From: Calidifontibacillus oryziterrae
Lineage (GTDB): Bacteria > Bacillota > Bacilli > Bacillales > Bacillaceae_J
Assembly (NCBI RefSeq): GCF_000331575.1
Contig: NZ_KB223527.1
Span: 1,027,842-1,091,841 of the forward strand
Length of the DNA stretch: 64,000 nucleotides
Direction of reading: 5' to 3'
Shown here: positions 18,853-28,477 of the stretch, piece after piece
Layout: every line of letters begins with the position of its first letter
How positions within the stretch are numbered: position 1 is the first letter of the stretch
Program-made: the position numbers and the translations under genes
Notes under the pieces: generated by a model
Told to the model about the DNA's origin: nothing
The model's input: only the letters and a program-made list of their open reading frames with translations
Databases searched by the model: none

Positions 18853-19692
18853 TCAAAGCCATTCTTCAAGATTTACATCTTTTTTTCGATAATCTTCGCC
18901 ATCAACTTTAGTAATGATGGTATTCTTTAGAATTCTAGATGTATTTCGTTTACCAAATGTTTCAGAAAACTCATTATAATTTAAATTAGTCGTAAAAATC
19001 GTCGGTTTCCCAAGACGGCTATCCAATAATTCAAAAATCTTTTGGATGTCGTGATTCGAACCAGCCTCAGCCCCAAGATCATCGATAACTAATAAATCAA
19101 TATCCTTCATCTTCTTTAATATATCAACTACAGTTAAGCCACTGTCATCGTGTTTCGAATACGTATTTTTTATCATTGTTAATAAGATTGGTAAACTTAT
19201 AAATAAACCGCTATATTGTTTTTTTAAAACAACCTTTAAAATAGCGATGGCCAAATGTGTTTTGCCTATGCCAGTATCACCGTGTAAAAGCAAATTTTTC
19301 GGAAGCTGCCCTGCATCTAATGTAAATTTTTCTGCATATAGCATACAAAATTCTTTTACATCCTCTTGTAAACTAGTAGTAGGCTTATAGTTTTCAAAGG
19401 TAGCATCTTTTATGTCATTATTCATGAGCGAATTTTGATCAAAATAGCGAAAATAACGTTGTTTTTTTAAGCGCTCTACATCTTCTTCAATTTCAAGTGC
19501 TAAGGCTTTATCAGGGCATTTACAGCCAATTTTAAATTCCTGTAATTGCCCTTTATTTGCCCCCCCTAGTATCGGTAAAAGCTGAACTTTAACATGATTT
19601 TGACAGCCTTCGCAAAAATATTCAGCAATTGTTTGCGGCCGCTTAAACTCAGTTCCGTAGAGACTAGCAAGAATAGACCCCACTTTTCTCAA
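18853..19692 (-). CDS. dnaI: DnaC/IstB-type AAA+ ATPase in the dnaI (helicase loader) position
   Basis: AAA+ protein of 279 residues, presumed loader of the replicative helicase. Seen: Cys pairs C27/C30 and C57/C59 (FCEGC and GCKC) for a zinc site, Walker A GDTGIGKT at 138-145, Walker B LLVIDDLG at 200-207, sensor 1 TIFTTNLN at 231-238, and an RNTSRI arginine-finger region near 249. It overlaps dnaB by 4 bases (ATGA). It does not look like canonical Bacillus DnaI (about 310 residues, longer N-terminal zinc domain); the C-terminal half resembles phage/IstB-type DnaC proteins. Role inferred from position. Confidence 0.8.
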   Translation of the reverse strand: MRKVGSILASLYGTEFKRPQTIAEYFCEGCQNHVKVQLLPILGGANKGQLQEFKIGCKCPDKALALEIEEDVERLKKQRYFRYFDQNSLMNNDIKDATFENYKPTTSLQEDVKEFCMLYAEKFTLDAGQLPKNLLLHGDTGIGKTHLAIAILKVVLKKQYSGLFISLPILLTMIKNTYSKHDDSGLTVVDILKKMKDIDLLVIDDLGAEAGSNHDIQKIFELLDSRLGKPTIFTTNLNYNEFSETFGKRNTSRILKNTIITKVDGEDYRKKDVNLEEWL

Positions 19693-21122
19693 TGTTGTTC
19701 ATCTCCTTTACCTTCTAATAAATCAAGCATTTTCTGTTTCCTCTTCATTCTTTCTTCCTCAGTCATCTCTTGAGAAATTGAATTTCGACTCATTTCAGAT
19801 TCATCCAATCCAAGCATTAAGAGCCGTCTTTTCTGTTCTGGAGTTGCATTACTTTTTGCAGTCTGCTTCTTTGTTTTACTTGAATTCTTTTTACTTTCTG
19901 CCCATTCTTGATATTGGCGATGTTCATCCCTCGCTAATTCCATCGCCTCTTTGACAGTTTTGATTTGTTTCCGAGCCCAGTGACTTGCAAGCTTTTCCAT
20001 ATAATTTTTTGATAACTTCATATCACTTCTTAGCATAACATAGTAGATTAATACATTCACAACGCCTGCATTAAGCTTTTGGTTTATCATTATATTTTCA
20101 ATAATTTTCAAATCACTTAATGCCGGTTCTACACCACCTGATATATCCACTAACAACTGGTATGGAGAAATTTGTTCAAGCTGCTTCGTCAATTGCTCTT
20201 CTTTATTTATCGGCTCTGCAGTATTCATTGTACGAAGATGTATAGGCTGTACCTTTTCTACTAGTTTTGGTAATGCATCACCATTCTCTAATTGGTAATA
20301 ATCCCTAGCAGCTTTTCGCAATGCTTCTATATTTATTTGATCATTTTCATCCAAAGCTTGAATAACAACCTTTTTCATCTCGATTGGATCAATATGATAA
20401 ACAAACGCGAGCTTTGTGATTACTTCCTTTACTTCCTTTGAAAATGCCTCATGAGGGATTAATACTTCAGAAATTCCCGCAAAAAACAATGAAAAATCAA
20501 ATTGTTGTTCCGAAAGTAGGATTCCATACGTTTTTTCACGGTTCGCATACTGCTCATCGTCTTTTATATTTAAAGCTTCTGCCATTTCTTCATTTGAAGT
20601 ATATAATTCTGAAGGATTCACCGAAGAAAATGTTTCACTAAATGTGCTCGTAACATCCTTAAATGTATTCGTGTCGACTTTTGTATCAGAAAAAAACTGC
20701 TTCATTTTATTAAAGCTTTTTTTCCCAAGTCTATTATATAAATAAATATTCAAAACACCATCATCAAAAAAATTCTTAGGGGATAACGGGGGCTGCAGTT
20801 CATAAATATACGTACGCATTGCATCGTCGTTATTAACGTATGTTTTCAAAAGCCCAATCCCTTCAAGCTTTTTACGTTCTTCAAAAATCTGCTGTAAATT
20901 TAACTGAAGCATGCTCATTAAGTGTAGATGTTTTTTCTCCTCACTCCAAAAACGGTTTGCTTCGACTTCACTCCAAAGGGCCATATATAAACTGTAGCAG
21001 GTCGATCCAATTAATGGCAAATAAAGCATGGTTAACACTTTACGGTCATATTCATGAAGAATACCATTTGTACGCACCATATATTCGTCTATAGGCAAAA
21101 GCTCTTTCCAATGCACAGTCAT
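19689..21122 (-). CDS. dnaB: Replication initiation and membrane attachment protein DnaB
   Basis: Firmicute primosome protein (not the helicase), 477 residues, that helps load the replicative helicase at oriC and at restart sites. The N-terminal winged-helix part starts HWKELLPIDEYMVRTNG, and the C-terminal DnaD-like domain includes SPYQLLVDISGGVEPALSD and LNAGVVNVLIYYVMLRSD with a basic Lys-rich tail. ATG with GGGGGCTTC upstream. Middle gene of nrdR-dnaB-dnaI. Unlike dnaI, it is the expected Bacillus type. Confidence 0.95.
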   Translation of the reverse strand: MTVHWKELLPIDEYMVRTNGILHEYDRKVLTMLYLPLIGSTCYSLYMALWSEVEANRFWSEEKKHLHLMSMLQLNLQQIFEERKKLEGIGLLKTYVNNDDAMRTYIYELQPPLSPKNFFDDGVLNIYLYNRLGKKSFNKMKQFFSDTKVDTNTFKDVTSTFSETFSSVNPSELYTSNEEMAEALNIKDDEQYANREKTYGILLSEQQFDFSLFFAGISEVLIPHEAFSKEVKEVITKLAFVYHIDPIEMKKVVIQALDENDQINIEALRKAARDYYQLENGDALPKLVEKVQPIHLRTMNTAEPINKEEQLTKQLEQISPYQLLVDISGGVEPALSDLKIIENIMINQKLNAGVVNVLIYYVMLRSDMKLSKNYMEKLASHWARKQIKTVKEAMELARDEHRQYQEWAESKKNSSKTKKQTAKSNATPEQKRRLLMLGLDESEMSRNSISQEMTEEERMKRKQKMLDLLEGKGDEQH

Positions 21123-21223
21123 TATGAAGCCCCCTTTTATGACGTATTATTGCCACTTCCTAAAAATCGAAGGTCATTAAGTAGAAAAAGAGCTTTCTAC
21201 TATAGAAGCCCTTTCGTAAACAT

Positions 21224-21679
21224 TTACTCTCGTTTAATTAGTTCCTTTAATTCATCCAGAAATACGTTAATATCTTTAAATTGTCTATATACCGAAGCAA
21301 AACGAACATATGCAACCTCATCAACCTTAGCTAACTGGTCCATAACCATTTCGCCAATTTCTACACTCTTAATTTCAGATATTCCTTGGTTTCTTAATTC
21401 TTTCTCAATGTCAATAACTATATCCTCAAGAGTTTGTAGAGGAACAGGTCTTTTTTCACATGCTTTTATAAGCCCTCTTAGCATCTTCTCTCTGCTAAAT
21501 TCCTCTCTCGTTCCGCCTTTTTTTACAACTATAAGTGGTATTTCCTCTACCTTTTCAAACGTTGTAAAACGGTAATGGCATTCTTCACATTCTCTTCTTC
21601 TTCGAATGGAACGGCTATCTTCTACAGGGCGTGAATCTAAAACTCTTGTTCCATTATATTGGCATTGTGGACATCGCAT
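21224..21679 (-). CDS. nrdR: Transcriptional repressor NrdR
   Basis: Zinc-ribbon and ATP-cone repressor of ribonucleotide reductase genes, 151 residues. [17 protein letters not shown] opens the ribbon (C3, C6, C31, C34). The ATP-cone spans about 49-139 ([20 protein letters not shown]...). It heads the operon with dnaB, as in most Bacilli. No NrdR box is evident nearby, as expected because its targets lie elsewhere. Confidence 0.97.
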   Translation of the reverse strand: MRCPQCQYNGTRVLDSRPVEDSRSIRRRRECEECHYRFTTFEKVEEIPLIVVKKGGTREEFSREKMLRGLIKACEKRPVPLQTLEDIVIDIEKELRNQGISEIKSVEIGEMVMDQLAKVDEVAYVRFASVYRQFKDINVFLDELKELIKRE

Positions 21680-21804
21680 TTAATCAACTCCGTAATAGAC
21701 AAAATCCGCCTTTTAACTACTTATTATGATATATAAAAACGAGAGGATTCTCAAGTTTTTTCTAAAAATAGGATTTGTTATATTTTTCACAAACTAATAA
21801 AAAA

Positions 21805-22007
21805 GGCGCAAGCGCCCTGATTAGCGACGTATAAACTAAGAGCGCATCGACTGAGATAAACAAAGCACGACGAGGGATGAGTCGATGTTGACTTATCGCA
21901 AAAGAGATGAGCGAAACTTACTAGTCGCTGGGCGCTTGCGCTGGATGACTACTCTCTGTGCTATAGTATTTATCCACAGGATCAAATTTTTTAATTTCCT
22001 AAACAAA
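21805..22007. repeat. dispersed repeat, copy 2 (with DnaA-box match)
   Basis: Second near-full copy of the element at 9466-9660, same orientation. Left arm GGCGCAAGCGCCC (21805-21817) pairs with GGGCGCTTGCGCT (21931-21943), extended by AGCGAC/GTCGCT. The tail carries TTATCCACA at 21970-21978. It fills most of the 375-base gap between gapB and nrdR, where B. subtilis has speD. Confidence 0.92.
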
Positions 22008-22054
22008 AATAAAAGAGAGGTACGAATACCTCTCTTTACAGTTTTATAGTTTGA

Positions 22055-23104
22055 TTATGAAACAACTACTTCTTTAGCTTTTGCTGCTGCTTCTTCCTCA
22101 ATGCCTTTTGCAACAATTTTCGCTAAATCGATAACTCGGCTTGAATAACCCCACTCATTATCATACCAAGTTAACACTTTTACTTTTGATTTACCGATAA
22201 CCATTGTTGATAGCGCATCAACAATTGCTGAACGATCATCTGTATTGAAATCAATTGATACTAAAGGCTCGTCTGTTACTCCTAAAATTCCCTTTAGCGG
22301 ACCTTCAGCTGCTGTACGGAACGCTTGGTTTACTTCTTCTACTGTAACTTCACGTTCTAGATCGACAACTAAATCAACTAAAGAAACATTTGGAGTCGGA
22401 ACACGTAATGCCATTCCGTGTAATTTACCTGCCATCTCCGGTAATACTAAAGATAACGCCTTCGCAGCACCTGTTGATGTTGGGATAATCGATTGAGCAC
22501 AAGCGCGGGCACGACGTAAATCTTTTTTATGAGGATTATCCACATTTTTTTGATCATTTGTATAAGCATGAACTGTCGTCATTAACCCGTTCACAATCCC
22601 AAATTGCTCGTTTAATACTTTTACAACTGGAGCTAAGCAATTTGTTGTGCAAGAAGCATTCGAAATAATATGATGCTTATTATGATCGTAGTCCTTATCA
22701 TTGACACCAACAACTATTGTAATATCCTCCTCTTTTGCTGGTGCAGTAATAATAACTTTTTTTGCTCCTGCCTTGATATGAGCACTTGCTTGTTCTTTTG
22801 TTTTAAATTTACCTGTTGCTTCTATAACGATATCTATATTTAGTTCCTTCCAAGGAAGTAGTTGTGGATCACGTTGATTTAACAATTGAACACGTTTGCC
22901 ATTAACAATTAACGCATCCTCTTCAACTTCAACAGTACCCGCAAATTTCCCATGAACACTATCATATTTCAACATGTGAGCCAAATTATCGGCTGGATAA
23001 CTTGCATTAACTGCAACAATTTCAAAAGTATCATCTAAAATTGCACTTCTAAAAAACATTCTCCCTATACGCCCAAAACTATTAATCGCTACTCTAGTCC
23101 CCAC
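22055..23104 (-). CDS. gapB: Glyceraldehyde-3-phosphate dehydrogenase, GapB type
   Basis: Gluconeogenic, NADP-preferring GAPDH, 349 residues. Rossmann motif [10 protein letters not shown], catalytic [12 protein letters not shown] (the nucleophile is the Cys after ASC), and the phosphate-binding TSTGAAKA and WYDNEWGYS motifs are present. Placing it as GapB rather than glycolytic GapA rests on the nrdR/coaE neighbourhood, the longer C-terminal tail ([14 protein letters not shown]) and the CcpN-like operator. GTG start at 23102-23104 with AAAGGAG upstream. Confidence 0.93.
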   Translation of the reverse strand: MGTRVAINSFGRIGRMFFRSAILDDTFEIVAVNASYPADNLAHMLKYDSVHGKFAGTVEVEEDALIVNGKRVQLLNQRDPQLLPWKELNIDIVIEATGKFKTKEQASAHIKAGAKKVIITAPAKEEDITIVVGVNDKDYDHNKHHIISNASCTTNCLAPVVKVLNEQFGIVNGLMTTVHAYTNDQKNVDNPHKKDLRRARACAQSIIPTSTGAAKALSLVLPEMAGKLHGMALRVPTPNVSLVDLVVDLEREVTVEEVNQAFRTAAEGPLKGILGVTDEPLVSIDFNTDDRSAIVDALSTMVIGKSKVKVLTWYDNEWGYSSRVIDLAKIVAKGIEEEAAAKAKEVVVS

Positions 23105-23124
23105 TGAATAGTCTCCTTTCGGAA

Positions 23125-23167
23125 TATGTTATACTTAATACCCTTTAAGTAAAATTAGTATAACATA
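23125..23167 (-). promoter_or_regulatory. gapB promoter with CcpN-like double operator
   Basis: TATGTTATACT occurs in perfect inverted orientation at 23157-23167 (minus strand) and 23125-23135 (plus strand), 21 bases apart. The first contains an extended -10, TGTTATACT. Both copies match the CcpN consensus TRTGHYATAYW recalled for gapB and pckA in B. subtilis. Between them is an inner dyad, TACTTAA and TTAAGTA (23132-23151). Repression during glycolytic growth is the inference. Confidence 0.65.
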
Positions 23168-23255
23168 AATAAAGAGAAAATGGTTAGATAATTACCCAAA
23201 TTATTGTAAATTATTATAAATTAATATTTATGAACTATTTTTAGTCTAAATAATG

Positions 23256-23855
23256 TTATAACAATTTCCATATTTGCAGTATCTGTTTTAGTTGCTCAAA
23301 TGTTTCAGATATTGTTCCATTGTTGTTAATGACAGCATCTGCTAATGGAATTTTGTCTTCTAATGGCATTTGCGAACGTATTCTCGCCATGGCAGCATCT
23401 GTAGTTAATCCATTTCTTTTCATTAACCGGCTTTTTTGAACATCAGGATCTACATATACTAAAATTATTTTATCGACTAAATGGGTTAGCTTACTTTCGA
23501 ATAATAACGGAATATCTAATACAATAGTTTTTTCTCCATTTTCTATATAATTATTTTTTAAATCATTCATTCTATTACGCACTGCAGGATGAACAATAGT
23601 ATTTAGCTTTTCTCTTTTCACTTCATCCTTAAAAATAATAGAGCCTAATTTTTCCCGATTTATTGTACGATCCTCGTGTATGATCTCATTACCGAATACC
23701 TCAACAATTTTGTTATAAGCTTCCTCTCCAACCTCAACCACTTCCCTTGCAACCATATCTGCATCAATTACGACGATTCGAAGCTCTTTAAACATTTTGG
23801 AAACGGTGCTTTTCCCACTAGCAATGCCCCCCGTCAAACCTATAATCGTTGCCAT
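23256..23855 (-). CDS. coaE: Dephospho-CoA kinase
   Basis: Last step of coenzyme A synthesis, ATP-dependent phosphorylation of dephospho-CoA. 199 residues. P-loop GLTGGIASGKST at 6-17, DADMVAREVVE (catalytic Asp region), and the CoA-binding and lid region VLDIPLLFESKLTHLVDKIILV...RLMKRNGLT. ATG start with AGGTGG upstream. 51 bases behind mutM on the same strand, continuing the polA-mutM-coaE run. Confidence 0.96.
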   Translation of the reverse strand: MATIIGLTGGIASGKSTVSKMFKELRIVVIDADMVAREVVEVGEEAYNKIVEVFGNEIIHEDRTINREKLGSIIFKDEVKREKLNTIVHPAVRNRMNDLKNNYIENGEKTIVLDIPLLFESKLTHLVDKIILVYVDPDVQKSRLMKRNGLTTDAAMARIRSQMPLEDKIPLADAVINNNGTISETFEQLKQILQIWKLL

Positions 23856-23906
23856 AGCTTACCACCTTTTTTTAGCTTTTGTAATTACCAAGTAAAAACC
23901 GCTCGT

Positions 23907-24734
23907 TCATACCCTTTGACAGTTTGGACAGAAATGGGTTCCGCGACCACCTACTATCATTTTTTCAATGATCGAACCACAATTTTTACATACATCCCCA
24001 TTACGACCATATACGTAAAGACGGAGCTGAAACATCCCCATTTCCCCTTGTGTATTTACATACGACCGAATTGTGCTACCGCCTTTTTCCACAGCCTCAC
24101 ATAGCGTATTTACTATTTCTCTACGCAACTCTATTAATTCGTTTTTAGTTAACGTTTTGGCAGGTCGAAGTGGGTGAATTTTTGAGCGAAAGAGCGCTTC
24201 GTCAACATAAATATTTCCTAATCCGACAACAATCTTTTGATCTAAAAGCACCACTTTTATTTTACGATCAGTGTTTTTAAGGTTTTTCTGTAAATATTCT
24301 ACAGTAAAAAGCTCTGAAAAAGGCTCTACCCCTAACTGTGCTAACGGCAGCTCCTTCTCCTCACATCCTTTATCAAATAAATGCATCGTACCAAATTTTC
24401 GCACATCACGATAACGAAGCTCAGTACCATCAGTAAAATAAAAAAATACATGTGTATGTTTATCATAATTTTCTTCTTTGCGGTAAAGACCATAGCGGCC
24501 TTCCATTCTTAAATGCGATACTAGTATATAATCATTAAGGACAAACTTAATAAACTTACCTCTTCTTTGAATATCTTGAATTGTTTGTCCCTGCAATAAA
24601 AATTGAAACTGTTTGACATCATCTGGTTTTTTTATAATCTTTGGCCACAAAACCTTCACACCATTTATCGTTTTGCCCTTCACTAAATGGTTAAGTGTAC
24701 GACAAATGGTCTCGACCTCTGGTAACTCAGGCAT
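23907..24734 (-). CDS. mutM: Formamidopyrimidine-DNA glycosylase
   Basis: Base-excision glycosylase/AP lyase for 8-oxoguanine, 275 residues. The mature N-terminus PELPEVETIC supplies the catalytic Pro and Glu; the C-terminal zinc finger is CKNCGSIIEKMIVGGRGTHFC with a final PNC. The frame opens 9 codons earlier, but MPELPEVE must be the start for activity, and ATG 24732-24734 has AAGGGGAG 7 bases upstream. Follows polA by 39 bases. Confidence 0.97.
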   Translation of the reverse strand: MPELPEVETICRTLNHLVKGKTINGVKVLWPKIIKKPDDVKQFQFLLQGQTIQDIQRRGKFIKFVLNDYILVSHLRMEGRYGLYRKEENYDKHTHVFFYFTDGTELRYRDVRKFGTMHLFDKGCEEKELPLAQLGVEPFSELFTVEYLQKNLKNTDRKIKVVLLDQKIVVGLGNIYVDEALFRSKIHPLRPAKTLTKNELIELRREIVNTLCEAVEKGGSTIRSYVNTQGEMGMFQLRLYVYGRNGDVCKNCGSIIEKMIVGGRGTHFCPNCQRV

Positions 24735-24773
24735 TTTATCTCCCCTTGTATATCTAGTCAATTTAGTAATAGT

Positions 24774-27416
24774 CTATTTGGCATCAAACCAAGTCGGTCC
24801 ATAGCAGTAATCCACCTTAAGCGGAACATCCAGTTCCACAGCATGTTCCATCACGTCTGGAACAATTTGTTTCAAGATTTCTATTTCTTCCTCGGGAACT
24901 TCAAATATTAGTTCGTCGTGAACTTGTAATAATAGGCGAGCTTTCAAATTTTCTTGTTTTAATCTGCCCACCATATCAATCATTGCCTTTTTTATAATGT
25001 CAGCAGCACTACCTTGTATCGGGGTATTCATCGCAGTTCGCTCTGCAAAACTACGGATATTAAAATTTCGACTTGTAATATCGGGTAAATAACGACGACG
25101 ATGTAATAAAGTTGTGACATACCCTTTTTCTTTTGCTATCCGGACACTATCCTCCATATATTGCTTTACATTAGGAAAACTCTTTAAATAGCGATCAATA
25201 AACTCCCCTGCCTCTTTCCTCGTAATTCCAAGATTTTGTGATAGGCCAAAATCGCTAATTCCATATATGATACCGAAATTAACTGCCTTTGCTTGACGAC
25301 GCATTGTCGCCGTAACATCGGCCTCGTTCACATGAAAGACGTCCATCGCAGTTTGAGTATGAATATCTTTGTCGTTTTTAAATGCTGTTACTAGTTTCTC
25401 ATCTTGGGCAATATGAGCTAAGACTCTTAACTCAATTTGTGAATAATCCGCTGCAAAAATAAGCCATCCTTCCTCAGATGGAATAAACGCTTGACGAATT
25501 TTCCGCCCTTCATCCATACGTATTGGAATATTCTGTAGGTTTGGCTCTGTTGAGCTTAATCGCCCTGTTTGAGTCAAAGCTTGATTAAAGCGCGTATGAA
25601 TTTTATGTGTATCTTTGTGAACTACTTTTAATAACCCTTCAATGTATGTTGACTTCAATTTCCCAAGCTGCCTGAAATGTAACAAAAGTGGGATTATTTC
25701 ATGCTTATCTGCCAACTTTTCGAGAACATCTGCTGAGGTTGAATATCCTGTTTTTGTCTTTTTGATCGCCGGCAGTTTTAGTTTTTCGTATAAAATTACT
25801 CCTAACTGTTTTGGCGAGTTAATATTAAAAGACTCACCCGCTAGATCATAAATTTTTGCTTCAATATCGCTAAGTAGAACGTCAAGCTCTTTCCCCATTT
25901 TTGTTAATCGATTAACATCAACCTTGATACCTGTTGATTCCATATCACTTAAAATGAAGGAAAGGGGTAGCTCTAGCTCCTTAAATAGGTGGTATTGGTC
26001 ATTCTCCTTTAATTCATTGACTATTTTTTCTTTTAGTTGAAAAATTGCGTCAGCCTTTCTTACAAGATGTTCTGCTAATTGCTCAACTACCGGAATCTTT
26101 CGTTTCGCACCTTTACCATATACTGTTTCATCTTTATTGATGTTTAAATATTGATTACGTGTAGCTACATCTGCTATTTCAAGATTCGTGTCGGCAGGAT
26201 TTAAAATGTATGCTGCTATTAAAAGATCAAATTCCACACCTTTTAACGTTATTCCACGCCAATGCAGTAGTGTCATTGCTTGTTTAGCATCAAAAACATA
26301 TTTTTTTGCATTTTCATCTGCCAGCCATCGTTTAAAAGTCACAGATGTCAACGCAATTTCTGTAGGGATAAAATACTTCCCTTTGTCATTGACAACAGAA
26401 ATCCCAATAATATCTGCTTCATGGTAGTTTTCTTCAATTGATTCAATCACGAGGGAAGCTTCTCTTGTTAAAACATCATCGGTAATTTCTTTTAAAATTG
26501 AATACGAAATCGATGCCATTTCTTGTTGTAAAGCTTCAGATTCAGAATCTACACTGTTAAGACGATCTAATAATGAATTGAACTCTAATTCTTTAAAAAG
26601 ACTGATAACCTTTTCGCTATTCATATCTTTCTTACTAAGATCAGCTAACGTTATCGTAATTGGCGCTTGACAATTAATTGTCGCCAATTCTTTTGACATT
26701 AACGCTTGCTCCTTATTTTCCGCAAGCTTTTCCTGTAGCTTTTTCCCACTTACTTCAGAAATGGATTCTAATGTTTTTTCTAATGTTCCAAATTGGTTTA
26801 AAAGCTTTATTGCTGTTTTTTCACCAACTCCTGGTACACCTGGGATATTATCTGATGAATCACCCATTAAGCCCTTCATATCAATAATTTGCTGTGGCGA
26901 TAAATTATATTTTGCTCTCAATTGGTCAATATCGTATGTATCAACCTCGGTAATCCCTTTTCTAGTATGAATAACCGTTACATGATCAGAAACTAGTTGA
27001 AGTAAATCCTTATCACCGGATATAACTTTGACTTCTATTTGTTCGTCTTCTGCCTTTTTTGCCAAAGTGCCGATAATATCATCAGCTTCATACTCGTCTA
27101 ATTCATATCTAGCTATATTAAAAGCATCTAGCAATTCTCTAATAAACGGGAATTGTTCGGAAAGCTCTGGTGGTGTTTTTTGGCGCCCACCTTTATAGTC
27201 TGAATATGTTTTATGACGAAATGTTGTTTTCCCAGCATCAAATGCGACTAATATATGGGTAGGGTTTTCCTCTTCTAATACCTTCATCAAGATCATGGCA
27301 AAGCCGTAAACTGCGTTTGTAAAAATCCCTTTTTTATTATTTAAAAGCGGTAGGGCAAAAAACGCACGATAAGCGATACTGTTCCCATCAATTAAAACGA
27401 TCTTCTGTTTGCTCAC
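24774..27416 (-). CDS. polA: DNA polymerase I
   Basis: Gap-filling and Okazaki-processing polymerase, 880 residues. The 5' nuclease domain (about 1-290; ALPLLNNKKGIFTNAVYGF, GDKDLLQLV, GLMGDSSDNIPGVPGVGEKTA) is intact. The 3'-5' exonuclease-like domain lacks the catalytic DTE motif (it reads VIESIEEN), as is usual in Bacillus enzymes, so no proofreading is expected. Polymerase motifs A (DYSQIELRVLAHI), B (RRQAKAVNFGIIYG) and C (QVHDELIFEV) are present. GTG start with GGAGG upstream. Confidence 0.98.
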   Translation of the reverse strand: MSKQKIVLIDGNSIAYRAFFALPLLNNKKGIFTNAVYGFAMILMKVLEEENPTHILVAFDAGKTTFRHKTYSDYKGGRQKTPPELSEQFPFIRELLDAFNIARYELDEYEADDIIGTLAKKAEDEQIEVKVISGDKDLLQLVSDHVTVIHTRKGITEVDTYDIDQLRAKYNLSPQQIIDMKGLMGDSSDNIPGVPGVGEKTAIKLLNQFGTLEKTLESISEVSGKKLQEKLAENKEQALMSKELATINCQAPITITLADLSKKDMNSEKVISLFKELEFNSLLDRLNSVDSESEALQQEMASISYSILKEITDDVLTREASLVIESIEENYHEADIIGISVVNDKGKYFIPTEIALTSVTFKRWLADENAKKYVFDAKQAMTLLHWRGITLKGVEFDLLIAAYILNPADTNLEIADVATRNQYLNINKDETVYGKGAKRKIPVVEQLAEHLVRKADAIFQLKEKIVNELKENDQYHLFKELELPLSFILSDMESTGIKVDVNRLTKMGKELDVLLSDIEAKIYDLAGESFNINSPKQLGVILYEKLKLPAIKKTKTGYSTSADVLEKLADKHEIIPLLLHFRQLGKLKSTYIEGLLKVVHKDTHKIHTRFNQALTQTGRLSSTEPNLQNIPIRMDEGRKIRQAFIPSEEGWLIFAADYSQIELRVLAHIAQDEKLVTAFKNDKDIHTQTAMDVFHVNEADVTATMRRQAKAVNFGIIYGISDFGLSQNLGITRKEAGEFIDRYLKSFPNVKQYMEDSVRIAKEKGYVTTLLHRRRYLPDITSRNFNIRSFAERTAMNTPIQGSAADIIKKAMIDMVGRLKQENLKARLLLQVHDELIFEVPEEEIEILKQIVPDVMEHAVELDVPLKVDYCYGPTWFDAK

Positions 27417-27454
27417 TATTCTTCCTCCCTCGTATTACCCTCTAAGTTAATAAA

Positions 27455-27525
27455 TAAAAAACGCCCAGTAATCCATTATCTCACTATATTTTACCATGTT
27501 CATGAGATAAAAAGAAAACGGGCGC
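27455..27525 (-). terminator. nested terminator after hflC, with possible polA promoter
   Basis: Outer arms CGCCC (27462-27466) and GGGCG (27520-27524) enclose inner arms TTATCTCA (27477-27484) and TGAGATAA (27503-27510); on the minus strand the outer stem ends in TTTTTTAT. The inner loop contains TGGTAAAAT, an extended -10-like site that could serve polA. Confidence 0.65.
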
Positions 27526-27541
27526 TTCCTACTATAGTTTA

Positions 27542-28477
27542 TTATTGGGTGTACCCCATTAACAGCTTCGCATATGGAGAATTATTTGGAAGAATGATGA
27601 CTGTCTCTCCATCAATCGTTCGTTTATATGATTCTAATGTTCTATATAGGTTATAAAATTCCGGATCTTGGCTAAATGCACTATTATACGTTTGGGCTGC
27701 TATTTGTTCACCTTCTGCCCGGATTTGTTCAGCATCTGCTTGTGCTTTTGCTAAAAGCTCCTTGACTTCGCGATCCGTTTTAGCAATGGTTCTATTTTTT
27801 TCGGCGTCACCCATCGATAAATATTCCTGAGCCTTTGATTCACGCTCGGATATCATCCGTTTATAAACGGACTCCTCATTTTCTGCTGGCAGATCCGTTC
27901 TTTTCATTCTTATATCAATAACAGTGACTCCGTAGTTATCTCTTTTTAAAAACTCGTTTACTTTGGCAGTTACAGTTTCATTTAAACTACCACGGCTTGA
28001 ATTTTCCTCATCAATAATTTCATCATAATTTAACTGACCAAGCTCTGTTCTTACAACTGAAAAAATAAACTCTCCCATTTTTGCTTCAGCATTTTCTACT
28101 GAACGTAAATTTGAGATCATCATCTTCGGATCAGAAATCCGCCAAATTGCATAGTTATCAATCATAATTCGTTTTTTATCTTTTGTATTAATCTCTGCTT
28201 TTTCAACATCAAAAACCTTTTGATACTTCGGTAGTGTTGAAACTGTTTGTATAAATGGGATTTTGTAATTTAGCCCTGGTTGGTCGATGATTTTAACAAC
28301 TTCTCCAAACTGGCGTATAACTTTATATTCCCCTTCTTTAACAATAAAAAGATTACTCAAGACAAAGCCAACAAGTACAAAAAAGGCAACGATCGTGATG
28401 CCAAGCCTTGTGTATTTTCTCCACTCAATATTTTTATTTTTAAGATCATTCATGTTAATAATTTTTTCATCGGCCAT
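27542..28477 (-). CDS. hflC: HflC, SPFH-domain membrane protein
   Basis: Band-7/SPFH protein of 311 residues that in other bacteria forms a cage with HflK around FtsH protease. One N-terminal membrane segment (RLGITIVAFFVLVGFVLSNLF, about 23-43) precedes the SPFH domain (EYKVIRQFGEVVKIIDQPGLNYKIP) and a coiled coil rich in Ala/Glu/Lys. ATG 28475-28477 is chosen for its GGGGG site; it overlaps the hflK end by 11 bases. The upstream extension of the frame overlaps hflK more deeply and is rejected. Confidence 0.92.
   Translation of the reverse strand: MADEKIINMNDLKNKNIEWRKYTRLGITIVAFFVLVGFVLSNLFIVKEGEYKVIRQFGEVVKIIDQPGLNYKIPFIQTVSTLPKYQKVFDVEKAEINTKDKKRIMIDNYAIWRISDPKMMISNLRSVENAEAKMGEFIFSVVRTELGQLNYDEIIDEENSSRGSLNETVTAKVNEFLKRDNYGVTVIDIRMKRTDLPAENEESVYKRMISERESKAQEYLSMGDAEKNRTIAKTDREVKELLAKAQADAEQIRAEGEQIAAQTYNSAFSQDPEFYNLYRTLESYKRTIDGETVIILPNNSPYAKLLMGYTQ

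Noticed and set aside
18853..21122. Prophage or phage island around the DnaC-like gene
   Set aside because: Neighbours nrdR, dnaB, ytxC and thrS are in normal chromosomal order; no integrase, structural gene or attachment repeat is visible.
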